A stretch of DNA of 64,000 nt, from contig DATGZH010000053.1 of the NCBI GenBank assembly GCA_035297265.1, forward strand, positions 52,655 through 116,654, written 5' to 3'. Below the pieces are notes generated by a model. The model worked only from the letters and a program-made list of their open reading frames with translations. It did not search any database and was not told the DNA's origin. This document shows positions 40,447 to 48,512 of the stretch, one piece after another; positions within the stretch are counted from its first letter, which is position 1, and the number at the start of each line of letters is the position of its first letter. Both the position numbers and the translations under genes were made by a program. The DNA comes from DATGZH01 sp035297265 (GTDB taxonomy: Bacteria; Actinomycetota; Acidimicrobiia; Acidimicrobiales; RAAP-2).

Positions 40447-41925
40447 TCAGAGCGCGTCGGCGGGGACGGGGCTGACCGGGAGGGTGATGACGAACGAGGC
40501 GCCACCGCCAGGTGTCTCGTCCATCCGGATGGACTCCCCGTGCGCCTCGACGAAGGCCTTGGCGATGGCCAGGCCCAGTCCGGCCCGGCCGCCCCCGGCC
40601 ACCCGGTTGAACATCTGGAACACTCGGTCGCGCTGCTCGGGCGCGATGCCCGGCCCGTGGTCGCAGACGGCCAGCTCGACCACCTCACCGACCAGCGTGG
40701 CCCGCACCTCGACCGGGGAGCCGTCCGGGCTGTAGCGGAGGGCGTTGTCGACCAGGTTCGCCACGACCTGGGAGATCAATAGCTGGTCCACCTCGACGGC
40801 TGGGACGTCGGATCCGACGTCGACCGTCACCCGTTCCGGCGGGACGGTGGCGTCGAGCGCGGCCAACGCCGCGTCCACGAGCTCGCTCACCGGACAGGCC
40901 GCCCGCTGCAGCTCGAGGGTGCCCGCTTCGATCCGGGTCATGTCGAGCAGGTTGGTGACGAGCCGGTCGAGCCGGTCCGACTGGTTCTCGATGAGGGCAA
41001 GGAGCTCCTCCCGGTCGGCCGGGGTGAGCCCGTTCTCCGGGCGGCGGAGCGCGCTGACCGCGGTCTTCACGGTCGAGAGCGGGGTGCGCAGGTCGTGGGA
41101 CACCGCGCCCATGAGGGCGCCCCGCCACCGGTCGACCTCCTCCAAGAGCTCGGAGCGCATGGCCTGCTCGCGGAGCTGGCTGCGCTCGATGGCCATGGCT
41201 GCCTGGTTGGCGTAGGTGTTGAGCAGGTAGCGGCGGTGCGGGTCGACGGTGAGGTCGGAGAGGGCGAGGAGCCCGACGGGCCGCCCGGCCACCGTGAGGG
41301 CCACCCGGAGCACGCCCCCGGCGGTCGGGGCTTCGGCCGTGGCCAGCCGCTGCGGCCGGCCGGGTGGCGGTGCGAGGTCGGCCAACTCGTCGTCGGTCGG
41401 GTCGCCGGCCGAGGCCACGACGGCGAGGACCCCCTCGTCGGGGAGGAGGAGGGCGACGAAGCGCGGCCCGAAGGTGGCCCTGATGGTGTCCACCACCACC
41501 TGGAGGAGCTCGGTCAGCGGCTTGTGGCCGATGAGCACATCGGAGAGCTCGTAGAGGTGGAGGGTGTCCTCGTCGTGCTCGTCGGCCACCGCCTGGGCCC
41601 GCTGGAGGTGGACGACCACCCTCGCCACCACCAGCATCACGATGACGTAGACGATGAGGGCCACCCAGTGCTCGGCGCTCCCCACGGCCAGCGTGTTGTA
41701 CGGCGGGATGAAGAAGAAGTCGTAGGCCAAGAAGCCGACGACGACGGCCACGGTCCCGCCCACGAGGCCCCCGAGCACCACGCCGACGACCACGGGGACC
41801 ACCAGCACGAGGGCGGTCGTGGCGATGGCCAGATGGCTCCGCAGGGGGACCATGACGGCGGTCAGGACGGCGATCAGGGCCACCGCGGCGATCGACCCGA
41901 CCAGGCCCTTCTGCCACGAACGCAT
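40447..41925 (-). CDS. kdpD: Short KdpD: sensor kinase half (membrane domain, GAF, HisKA, HATPase)
   Basis: 492 residues instead of ~890. It begins directly at the four-helix DUF4118 membrane region (about 5-105, with FLAYDFFFIPPYNTLAVG). A GAF-like domain follows (~135-265), then HisKA with VSHDLRTPLSTVKTAVSALR, N box NLVDNALRYSP, DHGPGI and GAGRAGLGLAI-like RAGLGLAIAKAF. The cytoplasmic N-terminal KdpD and UspA domains are absent and are encoded by the divergent gene at 42026. ATG 41925. Expected to phosphorylate the coupled KdpE. Confidence 0.92.
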   Translation of the reverse strand: MRSWQKGLVGSIAAVALIAVLTAVMVPLRSHLAIATTALVLVVPVVVGVVLGGLVGGTVAVVVGFLAYDFFFIPPYNTLAVGSAEHWVALIVYVIVMLVVARVVVHLQRAQAVADEHDEDTLHLYELSDVLIGHKPLTELLQVVVDTIRATFGPRFVALLLPDEGVLAVVASAGDPTDDELADLAPPPGRPQRLATAEAPTAGGVLRVALTVAGRPVGLLALSDLTVDPHRRYLLNTYANQAAMAIERSQLREQAMRSELLEEVDRWRGALMGAVSHDLRTPLSTVKTAVSALRRPENGLTPADREELLALIENQSDRLDRLVTNLLDMTRIEAGTLELQRAACPVSELVDAALAALDATVPPERVTVDVGSDVPAVEVDQLLISQVVANLVDNALRYSPDGSPVEVRATLVGEVVELAVCDHGPGIAPEQRDRVFQMFNRVAGGGRAGLGLAIAKAFVEAHGESIRMDETPGGGASFVITLPVSPVPADAL

Positions 41926-42013
41926 CGCACCTCGATTCGGGCGCCGGAGCCGGCGCCGGGCGCCAATTCTAGGGCTGCGTCGGCGACGGCCCCCGGCTCG
42001 GGCCTGGTCGGGG

Positions 42014-42019
42014 CACAAT
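42014..42019 (+). promoter_or_regulatory. Candidate leaderless -10 box of the KdpD N-terminal gene
   Basis: CACAAT ends 6 nt before GTG 42026, inside the 100-base divergent spacer between the two KdpD halves. Both promoters must share this spacer. Confidence 0.3.
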
Positions 42020-42025
42020 ACGGAG

Positions 42026-43201
42026 GTGAGCGACCCCCGAACCGCCGTCGTCGACGACGAGGCGGCGCAGGCCGTCCGACCGGCGGGCAAGTTCCGCCTC
42101 TACCTCGGCTCGGCGGCGGGCGTGGGCAAGACCTGCGCCATGCTCGACGAGGGCTGGCGCCGCTTCCAGCGGGGGACCGACGTCGTGGTGGGCTTCATGG
42201 AGGACCACGGCCGGCCCCACACGGCCGAGCTCGTCCGGGACCTCGAGATCGTGCCCAGGAAGACCGTCCTCTACCGGGGGAGCGAGTTCGAAGAGATGGA
42301 CCTCCAGGCGGTCCTCGACCGCCACGCCGAGGTGGCCCTCATCGACGAGCTGGCCCACACCAACGTGCCGGGCTCGGGGCCCCACGAGAAGCGCTGGGAG
42401 GACGTCCTCCAGATCCTCGACGCCGGCATCGCCGTCGTGAGCACCGTCAACATCCAGCACCTGGAGAGCCTGGCCGACGCGGTGGAACGCATCACCGCCG
42501 TCCCGATCCGCGAGCGGGTGCCCGACTGGGTCGTGCGCAAGGCCGACCAGCTCGAGCTCATCGACTCGTCGGCCGAGCAGCTCCGCCGCCGGATGCTCCA
42601 CGGCAACATCTACCCGGCCTCCAAGGTGCCGAGCGCGCTCGGCGGGTTCTTCAAGACCGAGAACCTGGTGGCCCTGCGGGAGCTGGCGTTGCGCTTCGTG
42701 GCCGACGAGACCGACGAGGAGCTGCTCCGCTACCTCCATTCCCAGCACCCCGAGGCGGTCTGGGAGACGACCGAGCGGATCATGGTGGCCGTCACTGGGG
42801 CGCCGGGGAGCGACGGCGTCGTCCGCCGGGCCGCCCGGATGGCCAGCCGCATCAAGGGCTCGCTCGTGGCCGTGCACGTGACCGGGGAGGAGCAGCGCTC
42901 GACGGGCGAGTCGCTCATGGCGTTGCAGCAGCTGGTCAACGACGTCGGCGGCACCTGGCTCGAGGTGCCCGGCGACGACCCGGCCCGGGCGGTGGTGGAG
43001 GCGGCCCGCGAGCACCAGGCCACCCAGATCGTGGTCGGGGCGAGCCGTCGCAGCCGCTGGGAGGAGCTCTCCCGGGGCTCGGTGGTCCGGAAGATCCTGC
43101 GGTTCGCGGCCGAGGAGGGCATCGACGTGCACGTGATCGCCCGCCGCGACAAGAAGGACGACGAGCGCCGCGGGGAGCGGCGGGAGAAGGAGGCCTCCTG
43201 A
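42026..43201 (+). CDS. KdpD N-terminal half as a separate protein (KdpD sensor domain + UspA domain)
   Basis: 391 residues. The KdpD domain has Walker A GSAAGVGKTCAMLDEGWRR and Walker B EVALIDELAHTN, followed by GSGPHEKRWEDVLQILDAGI and VVSTVNIQHLESLAD. A UspA domain runs from ~245 (IMVAVTGAPGSDGVVRRAAR to IVVGASRRSRWEELSRGSVV). These are the two cytoplasmic domains missing from the short KdpD on the other strand. In full-length KdpD this part modulates kinase/phosphatase balance and, in some species, binds c-di-AMP. It presumably acts in trans here. The stop overlaps the next ATG. Confidence 0.88.
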   Translation: MSDPRTAVVDDEAAQAVRPAGKFRLYLGSAAGVGKTCAMLDEGWRRFQRGTDVVVGFMEDHGRPHTAELVRDLEIVPRKTVLYRGSEFEEMDLQAVLDRHAEVALIDELAHTNVPGSGPHEKRWEDVLQILDAGIAVVSTVNIQHLESLADAVERITAVPIRERVPDWVVRKADQLELIDSSAEQLRRRMLHGNIYPASKVPSALGGFFKTENLVALRELALRFVADETDEELLRYLHSQHPEAVWETTERIMVAVTGAPGSDGVVRRAARMASRIKGSLVAVHVTGEEQRSTGESLMALQQLVNDVGGTWLEVPGDDPARAVVEAAREHQATQIVVGASRRSRWEELSRGSVVRKILRFAAEEGIDVHVIARRDKKDDERRGERREKEAS

Positions 43202-44397
43202 TGGTGACGATGGCGCCGGCCGACGTCGACCAGCTGGTCGACGAGCTGTTGGCGGAGGTCGCGCTCCGACCGGCCAAGGACTTCCTGGGAGCCCAGTTCG
43301 ACCGGGGCCTGGCCTGGGTGCACTTCCCGGAGGGCTGCGGGGGGCTGGGTCTCCCGCCCTCCTTCCAGCGCCAGATCGGGGCCAAGCTGTCGGCGGCCGG
43401 CGCCCCGTCAGGGGCGGGCCGCAACCCGATCGGCTACGGCATGGTGGCCCCGACCGTCGTGGTCCACGGGACGCCGGAGCAGAAGGAGCGCTACCTCAGG
43501 CCGCTCTTCACCGCCGAGGAGGTGTGGTGCCAGCTGTTCAGCGAGCCGGGGCAGGGCTCCGACGTGGCCGGCCTGTCCACCCGGGCCGTCCGGGACGGTG
43601 ACGTCTGGGTGGTGAACGGACAGAAGGTGTGGACGACGCTCGCCCACGTCTCGCGCTTCGGCCTCCTCATCGCCCGCACCGACCCCGACGTGCCGAAGCA
43701 CAAGGGGATCACGTGCTTTCTCGTCGACATGGAGGCACCGGGCGTCGAGGTCCGGCCGCTCCACCAGATCACCGGCGAGGCCGAGTTCAACGAGGTCTTC
43801 TTCACCGACGTCCACATACCCGACACCGCCCGCCTCGGCGCGCCGGGGGAGGGATGGCACGTGGCGGTCACCACGCTCATGAACGAGCGGGTGAGCATCG
43901 GCGGGGCGGTGGCCCGCCGGGGCGAGGGTCCGATGGGCGACGCCCTCCGCCTCTGGAAGGAGCGCTGGCAGGGCGACACCTCGGCCCACGCCGCGGTCCT
44001 GCGGGACCGCCTCGTGCAGCTCTGGGTGCACGCCGAGGCCACCCGGCTCACGAACCAGCGGGCGGCCGACACCCGACGGGTCGGCACGCCCGGCCCCGAG
44101 GGCTCGGTGGGCAAGCTGGCCTTCGCCGAGCAGAACAAGCTCATCTACGAGCTCTGCGTCGACCTGCTCGGGGCCGAGGGGATGCTCCACAGCTCGGACT
44201 ACCCGAAGATTCGACCCGAGCAGGTGGCCATCGGCACGGCCGACGTGCACAAGGCCTTCCTCCGGGCCCGGGCCAACTCCATCGAGGGCGGGACGTCCGA
44301 GGTGATGCGCAACATCCTGGGCGAGCGGGTGCTCGGGCTCCCGGGCGAGCCGCGGACCGACAAGGACCAGGCCTGGAAGGACATCCCCCGCAACTGA
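43201..44397 (+). CDS. Acyl-CoA dehydrogenase family protein
   Basis: 398 residues. FAD- and substrate-binding motifs: WCQLFSEPGQGSDVAGLSTRAVRDGD, VVNGQKVWTTLAHVSRFGLLIART, ITCFLVDMEAPGVEVRPL, EVFFTDVHIPD and C-terminal RANSIEGGTSEVMRNILGERVLGLP. The catalytic base cannot be placed with certainty from sequence alone. It oxidises an acyl-CoA with FAD, passing electrons to ETF. The ATG overlaps the stop of the KdpD N-terminal gene (TGATG), an unexpected partnership. Confidence 0.9.
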   Translation: MVTMAPADVDQLVDELLAEVALRPAKDFLGAQFDRGLAWVHFPEGCGGLGLPPSFQRQIGAKLSAAGAPSGAGRNPIGYGMVAPTVVVHGTPEQKERYLRPLFTAEEVWCQLFSEPGQGSDVAGLSTRAVRDGDVWVVNGQKVWTTLAHVSRFGLLIARTDPDVPKHKGITCFLVDMEAPGVEVRPLHQITGEAEFNEVFFTDVHIPDTARLGAPGEGWHVAVTTLMNERVSIGGAVARRGEGPMGDALRLWKERWQGDTSAHAAVLRDRLVQLWVHAEATRLTNQRAADTRRVGTPGPEGSVGKLAFAEQNKLIYELCVDLLGAEGMLHSSDYPKIRPEQVAIGTADVHKAFLRARANSIEGGTSEVMRNILGERVLGLPGEPRTDKDQAWKDIPRN

Positions 44398-44425
44398 TCC
44401 GGTCGACCGGTCCCGGGGTGGGGTG

Positions 44426-45340
44426 ATGCCGAAGCCCACGTCCATCACAGGGTCTGGTGCGGTGGACCTCGACGCAGTGGCGGCCGAGCTCTACGGCCTC
44501 GAGCCGGGGTCCTTCCTGTCGGCGCGCGAAGTCCGGGCCAAGGAGGCCAAGGACGCCGGCGACCGGGCGTTGGCCACCGCCATCAATGGACTGCGGCGGC
44601 CTTCGACGAGCGCCTGGCTCGCCAATGCGCTGGTCCGACAGCGCTCCGCGCTCGTCGGTGAGCTCATCGGGCTGGGTGAGCGGATGCGGGAGGCCCAGGC
44701 CGGCTTGGACGCCGCCGGGCTGCGGGCGTTGTCACCACGTCGTCATGAGGTGGTCCACGACCTCCTGGACGCCGCCCGGACGATCGCCCGCCGCGCCGGG
44801 ATGACCGTCAGCGACGCCGTGACCCGGGAGCTCGACGCAACGTTCGAGGCGGCGTTGGCCGATCCGGGCGCCGCCGACGCGCTGCACCGCGGCTGCCTGG
44901 TCAAGCCCCTGAGCCATTCGGGCTTCGTCGGGATCGACCTCTCGAGGGAAGTGCCGCGCAACACCTCAACACCGAAGCCCACCGGCCGATCGAGGACGGA
45001 CACCCGGTCGACGCCCAGAGGCGGGGCCAGAGCTCGGCGGGGCGCCTCGGGGGACGAACTCCGGGTGGTGAAGGCCGACGTCGCTGAGACGGCGGCCGGT
45101 GCCCGGTCGGCCGCCCGGCGCCGTGAGGCGGCTGAGCAGGAGCTCGATCGGCGCCGTCGTGCTCGCACCACCGGCGAGGAGCGCCTGGCCGTCTTGCAGC
45201 GGGCCGAGGCCGAGGCCCGGCAGGCGCTGCAGACGGCCAAGCGCGAAGAGACGGCCGCGGACCGTGCCCTGCGGGCCGCGCGGGAGCGCCTCGACCGGGC
45301 GGGGACGACGTCCCCGCAGCCGCGACGGCGCGGTGAGTGA
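44426..45340 (+). CDS. Actinobacterial hypothetical protein with LYGLEP motif and coiled coil
   Basis: 304 residues. The N-terminal half (AAELYGLEPGSFLSAREVRAKEAK then AINGLRRPSTSAWLAN) matches a conserved but uncharacterised actinobacterial family I know only as hypothetical proteins with LYGLPP-EF-AAR. The C-terminal ~100 residues are Ala/Arg/Glu-rich heptads, probably a coiled coil (AEAEARQALQTAKREETAADRALRAARE). No membrane segment or signal peptide. ATG 44426 lies behind a GGGGTGGGG stretch. Confidence 0.65.
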   Translation: MPKPTSITGSGAVDLDAVAAELYGLEPGSFLSAREVRAKEAKDAGDRALATAINGLRRPSTSAWLANALVRQRSALVGELIGLGERMREAQAGLDAAGLRALSPRRHEVVHDLLDAARTIARRAGMTVSDAVTRELDATFEAALADPGAADALHRGCLVKPLSHSGFVGIDLSREVPRNTSTPKPTGRSRTDTRSTPRGGARARRGASGDELRVVKADVAETAAGARSAARRREAAEQELDRRRRARTTGEERLAVLQRAEAEARQALQTAKREETAADRALRAARERLDRAGTTSPQPRRRGE

Positions 45341-45463
45341 CGGTCAGCCCGTCGCCGTCTCAGCAGCGACTTCGCCACGTCCGGGGAACGGCCTCGCCGT
45401 CGGGCCGCGGCCCACACCTGCTCTCTCGGTGAACGGCGACGCACCTCGGCCAAACTGGGGCCC

Positions 45464-45922
45464 ATGGACTACTCGGTGACCCCGGTCGGCTACGTCGCCT
45501 CGTCCAGGGGAGAGGTGGTCGACGACGGCTGGGACGAAGAAATGTGCGCGATCGAGCTCGTCGACCCGTTCGGGCCCGAGGCGCTCGTCGGCCTCGAGGC
45601 GTTCAGCCACGTCGAAGTGATCTATCTCTTCGACCGGGTGGACCCGACTGCGGTGCACCGCGGCGCCCGTCGCCCGAGGGGCAACCCGGACTGGCCGGAG
45701 GTCGGCATCTTCGCCCAGCGGGGGAAGGACCGGCCCAACCGCCTCGGCCTCTCGACCTGCGAGCTCCTGTCGGTCGAGAGGCGACGGCTCGTCCTGCGGG
45801 GGCTCGACGCGGTCGACGGGACGCCGGTGCTCGACGTGAAGCCCTGGTTCGAAGAGTTCGGGCCACGCGGACCGGTACGGCAGCCGGACTGGTCCCGAGA
45901 GCTCATGGCCGACTATTTCTGA
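45464..45922 (+). CDS. trmO: TrmO family tRNA-methyltransferase (UPF0066/YaeB)
   Basis: 152 residues. VTPVGYVASSR at the start; LVGLEAFSHVEVIYLFDRV; GIFAQRGKDRPNRLGLSTCELL; and the family-defining VDGTPVLDVKPW. TrmO uses S-adenosylmethionine to methylate t6A37 in some Thr tRNAs (N6-methyl-t6A). It lacks the C-terminal extension of E. coli TrmO, as many actinobacterial members do, so the substrate is less certain. CAAACT ends 7 nt before ATG 45464, so it may be leaderless. Confidence 0.8.
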   Translation: MDYSVTPVGYVASSRGEVVDDGWDEEMCAIELVDPFGPEALVGLEAFSHVEVIYLFDRVDPTAVHRGARRPRGNPDWPEVGIFAQRGKDRPNRLGLSTCELLSVERRRLVLRGLDAVDGTPVLDVKPWFEEFGPRGPVRQPDWSRELMADYF

Positions 45923-45983
45923 GCGGCACCTTCGACCGCCGCCCGGGCTGGGCCGGCCGCCGGGGCCCGTGGCATGCTGGCGC

Positions 45984-47492
45984 ATGCCCGTGAACCAGAG
46001 GGAACTCCCCGACGAGGTGCAGCTCGTCGTGGTGGGCGCCGGGTTCTCGGGGGTGGGGGCGGCGATCCGTCTCAAGCAACAGGGCATCGAGGACTTCTGC
46101 GTCCTCGAGAAGGCCGACGACCTCGGGGGCACCTGGCGGGACAACAGCTATCCCGGGGCGGCCTGCGACATCCCCTCCCAGCTCTATTCCTTCTCCTTCG
46201 CCCTCAACCCCGACTGGAGCCGGTCGTTCTCGCCGCAGGAGGAGATCTGGCAGTACCTCTGGCGCTGCGTCGACCGTTTCTCGGTGGGCGACCACCTCTA
46301 CTTCGGCCAGGAGGTGCTCGAGGCGTCCTGGGACGAGACCGCGGCGCGGTGGCGGATCCAGACGAAGAAGGGCGAGCTCTTGGCCAAAGTGCTCGTGTGG
46401 GCGACCGGGCTCCTCTCCGAGCCGGTCGTCCCCGACCTGCCCGGCCTGGACGGCTTCTCGGGACCGATCTTCCACTCCGCCGCCTGGGACCACGGCGTCG
46501 ATCTCACCGGCAAGACCGTGGCCGTGGTCGGGACCGGGGCCTCGGCCATCCAGATCGTCCCCGAGCTGCAGAAGTCGGTGGGCCGCCTCTTCGTCTTCCA
46601 GCGCAGCGCCCCCTGGGTGGTGCCCCGCCGGGACCGGGCCGTGCCGCTCGCCGAACGGCGCCTCTTCCGCTTCGCGCCGCCCCTGCAGCGGCTCGCCCGG
46701 GGCTGGATGTACTGGACCCGCGAGATGCTCGTGCCGGCGTTCATGCACCCGGCCAGCCGCTGGCGCCAGCGGGGCATGGCGATGGCGAGACAGCACCTCG
46801 AGCGCCAGGTGCCCGACCCCGACCTGCGGGCCGCCCTCACCCCGACCTATCAGCTCGGCTGCAAGCGGGTCCTCATCTCCGACGAGTACTACCCGGCCCT
46901 CTGCGCCGACAACGTCGAGCTCGTGACCGAGGCCGTCGCCCGACTCGGCGAGCACTCGGTCACCGACGCCAAGGGCGTCGAACGCCCGGTCGACGCGGTG
47001 GTCCTCGCCACCGGCTTCAACGCCTCGGCCCCCTCGTTCAGCCGGCGCATCGTGGGGCGGGAGGGCCGCCGGCTGTCGGAGGTCTGGGCCGACAACGGCA
47101 TGGAGGCCTACCTCGGGTGCACGGTGGCCGGCTTCCCGAACATGTTCTTCGTGGTCGGCCCGAACACCGGCCTCGGGCACAACTCGATGATCTTCATCAT
47201 CGAGTCCCAGCTCAACTACCTGCTCGACTTCCTCCGCTACGCCGACAGCCACGGGATCGAGACGGCCGAGGTCAGGCGCAAGGTCGAGTCCCGCTACAAC
47301 CGGGAGATCCAGAGCCGCCTGGCCGGCTCGGTGTGGAACACCGGGGGCTGTGCCAGCTGGTACCTGGACCGCCGGGGGCACAACACCACGCTCTGGCCCG
47401 GGTCGAGCTACACCTTCCGGCGCCGCACCCGGCGCTTCCGGCCGGCCGACTACGTGCTGCAGACCACCCGCAAGGCGCCCGTCGCCGTCTGA
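45984..47492 (+). CDS. Flavin-containing monooxygenase, Baeyer-Villiger type
   Basis: 502 residues. FAD-binding VVVGAGFSGVGAAIRLKQ; GGTWRDNSYPGAACDIPSQ; Baeyer-Villiger fingerprint FSGPIFHSAAWD (FxGxxxHxxxW); NADPH-binding VAVVGTGASAIQIVPEL; and VVLATGFNASAP. It should insert oxygen into a ketone or oxidise heteroatoms using NADPH and O2; the substrate is unknown. ATG 45984, with a possible -10 (CATGCT) just upstream. No metabolic operon partner in the window. Confidence 0.9.
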   Translation: MPVNQRELPDEVQLVVVGAGFSGVGAAIRLKQQGIEDFCVLEKADDLGGTWRDNSYPGAACDIPSQLYSFSFALNPDWSRSFSPQEEIWQYLWRCVDRFSVGDHLYFGQEVLEASWDETAARWRIQTKKGELLAKVLVWATGLLSEPVVPDLPGLDGFSGPIFHSAAWDHGVDLTGKTVAVVGTGASAIQIVPELQKSVGRLFVFQRSAPWVVPRRDRAVPLAERRLFRFAPPLQRLARGWMYWTREMLVPAFMHPASRWRQRGMAMARQHLERQVPDPDLRAALTPTYQLGCKRVLISDEYYPALCADNVELVTEAVARLGEHSVTDAKGVERPVDAVVLATGFNASAPSFSRRIVGREGRRLSEVWADNGMEAYLGCTVAGFPNMFFVVGPNTGLGHNSMIFIIESQLNYLLDFLRYADSHGIETAEVRRKVESRYNREIQSRLAGSVWNTGGCASWYLDRRGHNTTLWPGSSYTFRRRTRRFRPADYVLQTTRKAPVAV

Positions 47493-47566
47493 CCAGCGGG
47501 ACCTTCGGCCCTGGTGGCTCGGCTCTCCCTCACCCAAATTGGACGGTGAACAGGGAGGTGGCAGTC

Positions 47567-48430
47567 ATGGCCGGCACAACCGAGACCGAGGAGCAGACGA
47601 CCGAGCGGCGGATCGTGGTCGGGGTCGACGGCTCGGAGCAGGCCAAGACGGCGCTCGTCTGGGCGGCGGCCGAGGCCAAGCGCCGGGGCACCCTCCTCCA
47701 GGTGGTCTGCGCCTACAAGCGTCCGCCGCTCTCCGACGGCTCGCGCGACGACTACACCGAGGCCGCCCAGAAGGTGGTCGACGGGGCGCTCGTCGTGCTC
47801 TCGAGCATGACCCCCGAGGTCGTGACGAAGGGGGAGGTGCGCGAGCAGTCGGCGGCGCCCGCCCTCCTCGAGGCGAGCGACGGGGCCGAGCTCCTCGTCG
47901 TCGGCTCTCGGGGGCACGGCGGCTTCAGCGGGCTCCTCCTCGGCTCGGTCAGCCAGAAGTGCGTGCACCACGGCCGTTGCCCGGTGGCGGTCGTGCGCCC
48001 GACGTCGGCGGGACGGGGGGCGGGCCCCATCGTCGTCGGCGTGGACGGGTCGGCCAACGCCGACGAGGCGGTGCGGTTCGCGGCGAGAGAAGCGGTGCTC
48101 CGCCACCGCGTGCTCCGGATCGTGCACGCCTGGCAGTTCCCGCCGATCGGCGGGTATGTGGCCGGGCCGGTCGCGGGCTACGCCGAACTGGCCGAGGAGT
48201 ACGTCGACAAGGGGGCGGAGTTGGCCCGCTCGGTGGCGCCGGAGCTCGAGATCGAGACGGTGACCTCGATGTACTCGGCCGCCGAGGGGCTCCTCCACGC
48301 GAGCCAGGGGGCCGAGCTACTCGTCGTCGGGGCCCGGGGGCACGGTGGGTTCAGCGGTCTCCTGGTCGGCTCGGTCAGTCAAGAGTGCGCGAGCCACGCC
48401 GCCTGCCCGGTGGTGGTGGTCCGCCAGTGA
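47567..48430 (+). CDS. Tandem universal stress protein (two UspA domains)
   Basis: 287 residues. Domain 1 (~15-145): IVVGVDGSEQAKTALVWAAAEA and LLVVGSRGHGGFSGLLLGSVSQ. Domain 2 (~153-287): IVVGVDGSANADEAVRFAAREA and LLVVGARGHGGFSGLLVGSVSQ. Both keep the G-2X-G-9X-G-S ATP-binding loop. Such tandem proteins are typical of actinobacteria under hypoxia or stress. ATG 47567 has GGGAGGTGG just upstream. It lies next to the second Kdp cluster. Confidence 0.92.
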   Translation: MAGTTETEEQTTERRIVVGVDGSEQAKTALVWAAAEAKRRGTLLQVVCAYKRPPLSDGSRDDYTEAAQKVVDGALVVLSSMTPEVVTKGEVREQSAAPALLEASDGAELLVVGSRGHGGFSGLLLGSVSQKCVHHGRCPVAVVRPTSAGRGAGPIVVGVDGSANADEAVRFAAREAVLRHRVLRIVHAWQFPPIGGYVAGPVAGYAELAEEYVDKGAELARSVAPELEIETVTSMYSAAEGLLHASQGAELLVVGARGHGGFSGLLVGSVSQECASHAACPVVVVRQ

Positions 48431-48512
48431 CGACGGCGTCCGCGCCTTGCCGCTGAGCGGCACCGGGAAGGACGCACCTGGATCTGGAAGGTGCGGTCCG
48501 GTCGCGCGCTGA

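Noticed and set aside
44399..44410. 12-bp palindrome CCGGTCGACCGG after the acyl-CoA dehydrogenase gene
   Set aside because: It has no loop for a terminator hairpin and such palindromes are frequent by chance in high-GC DNA.
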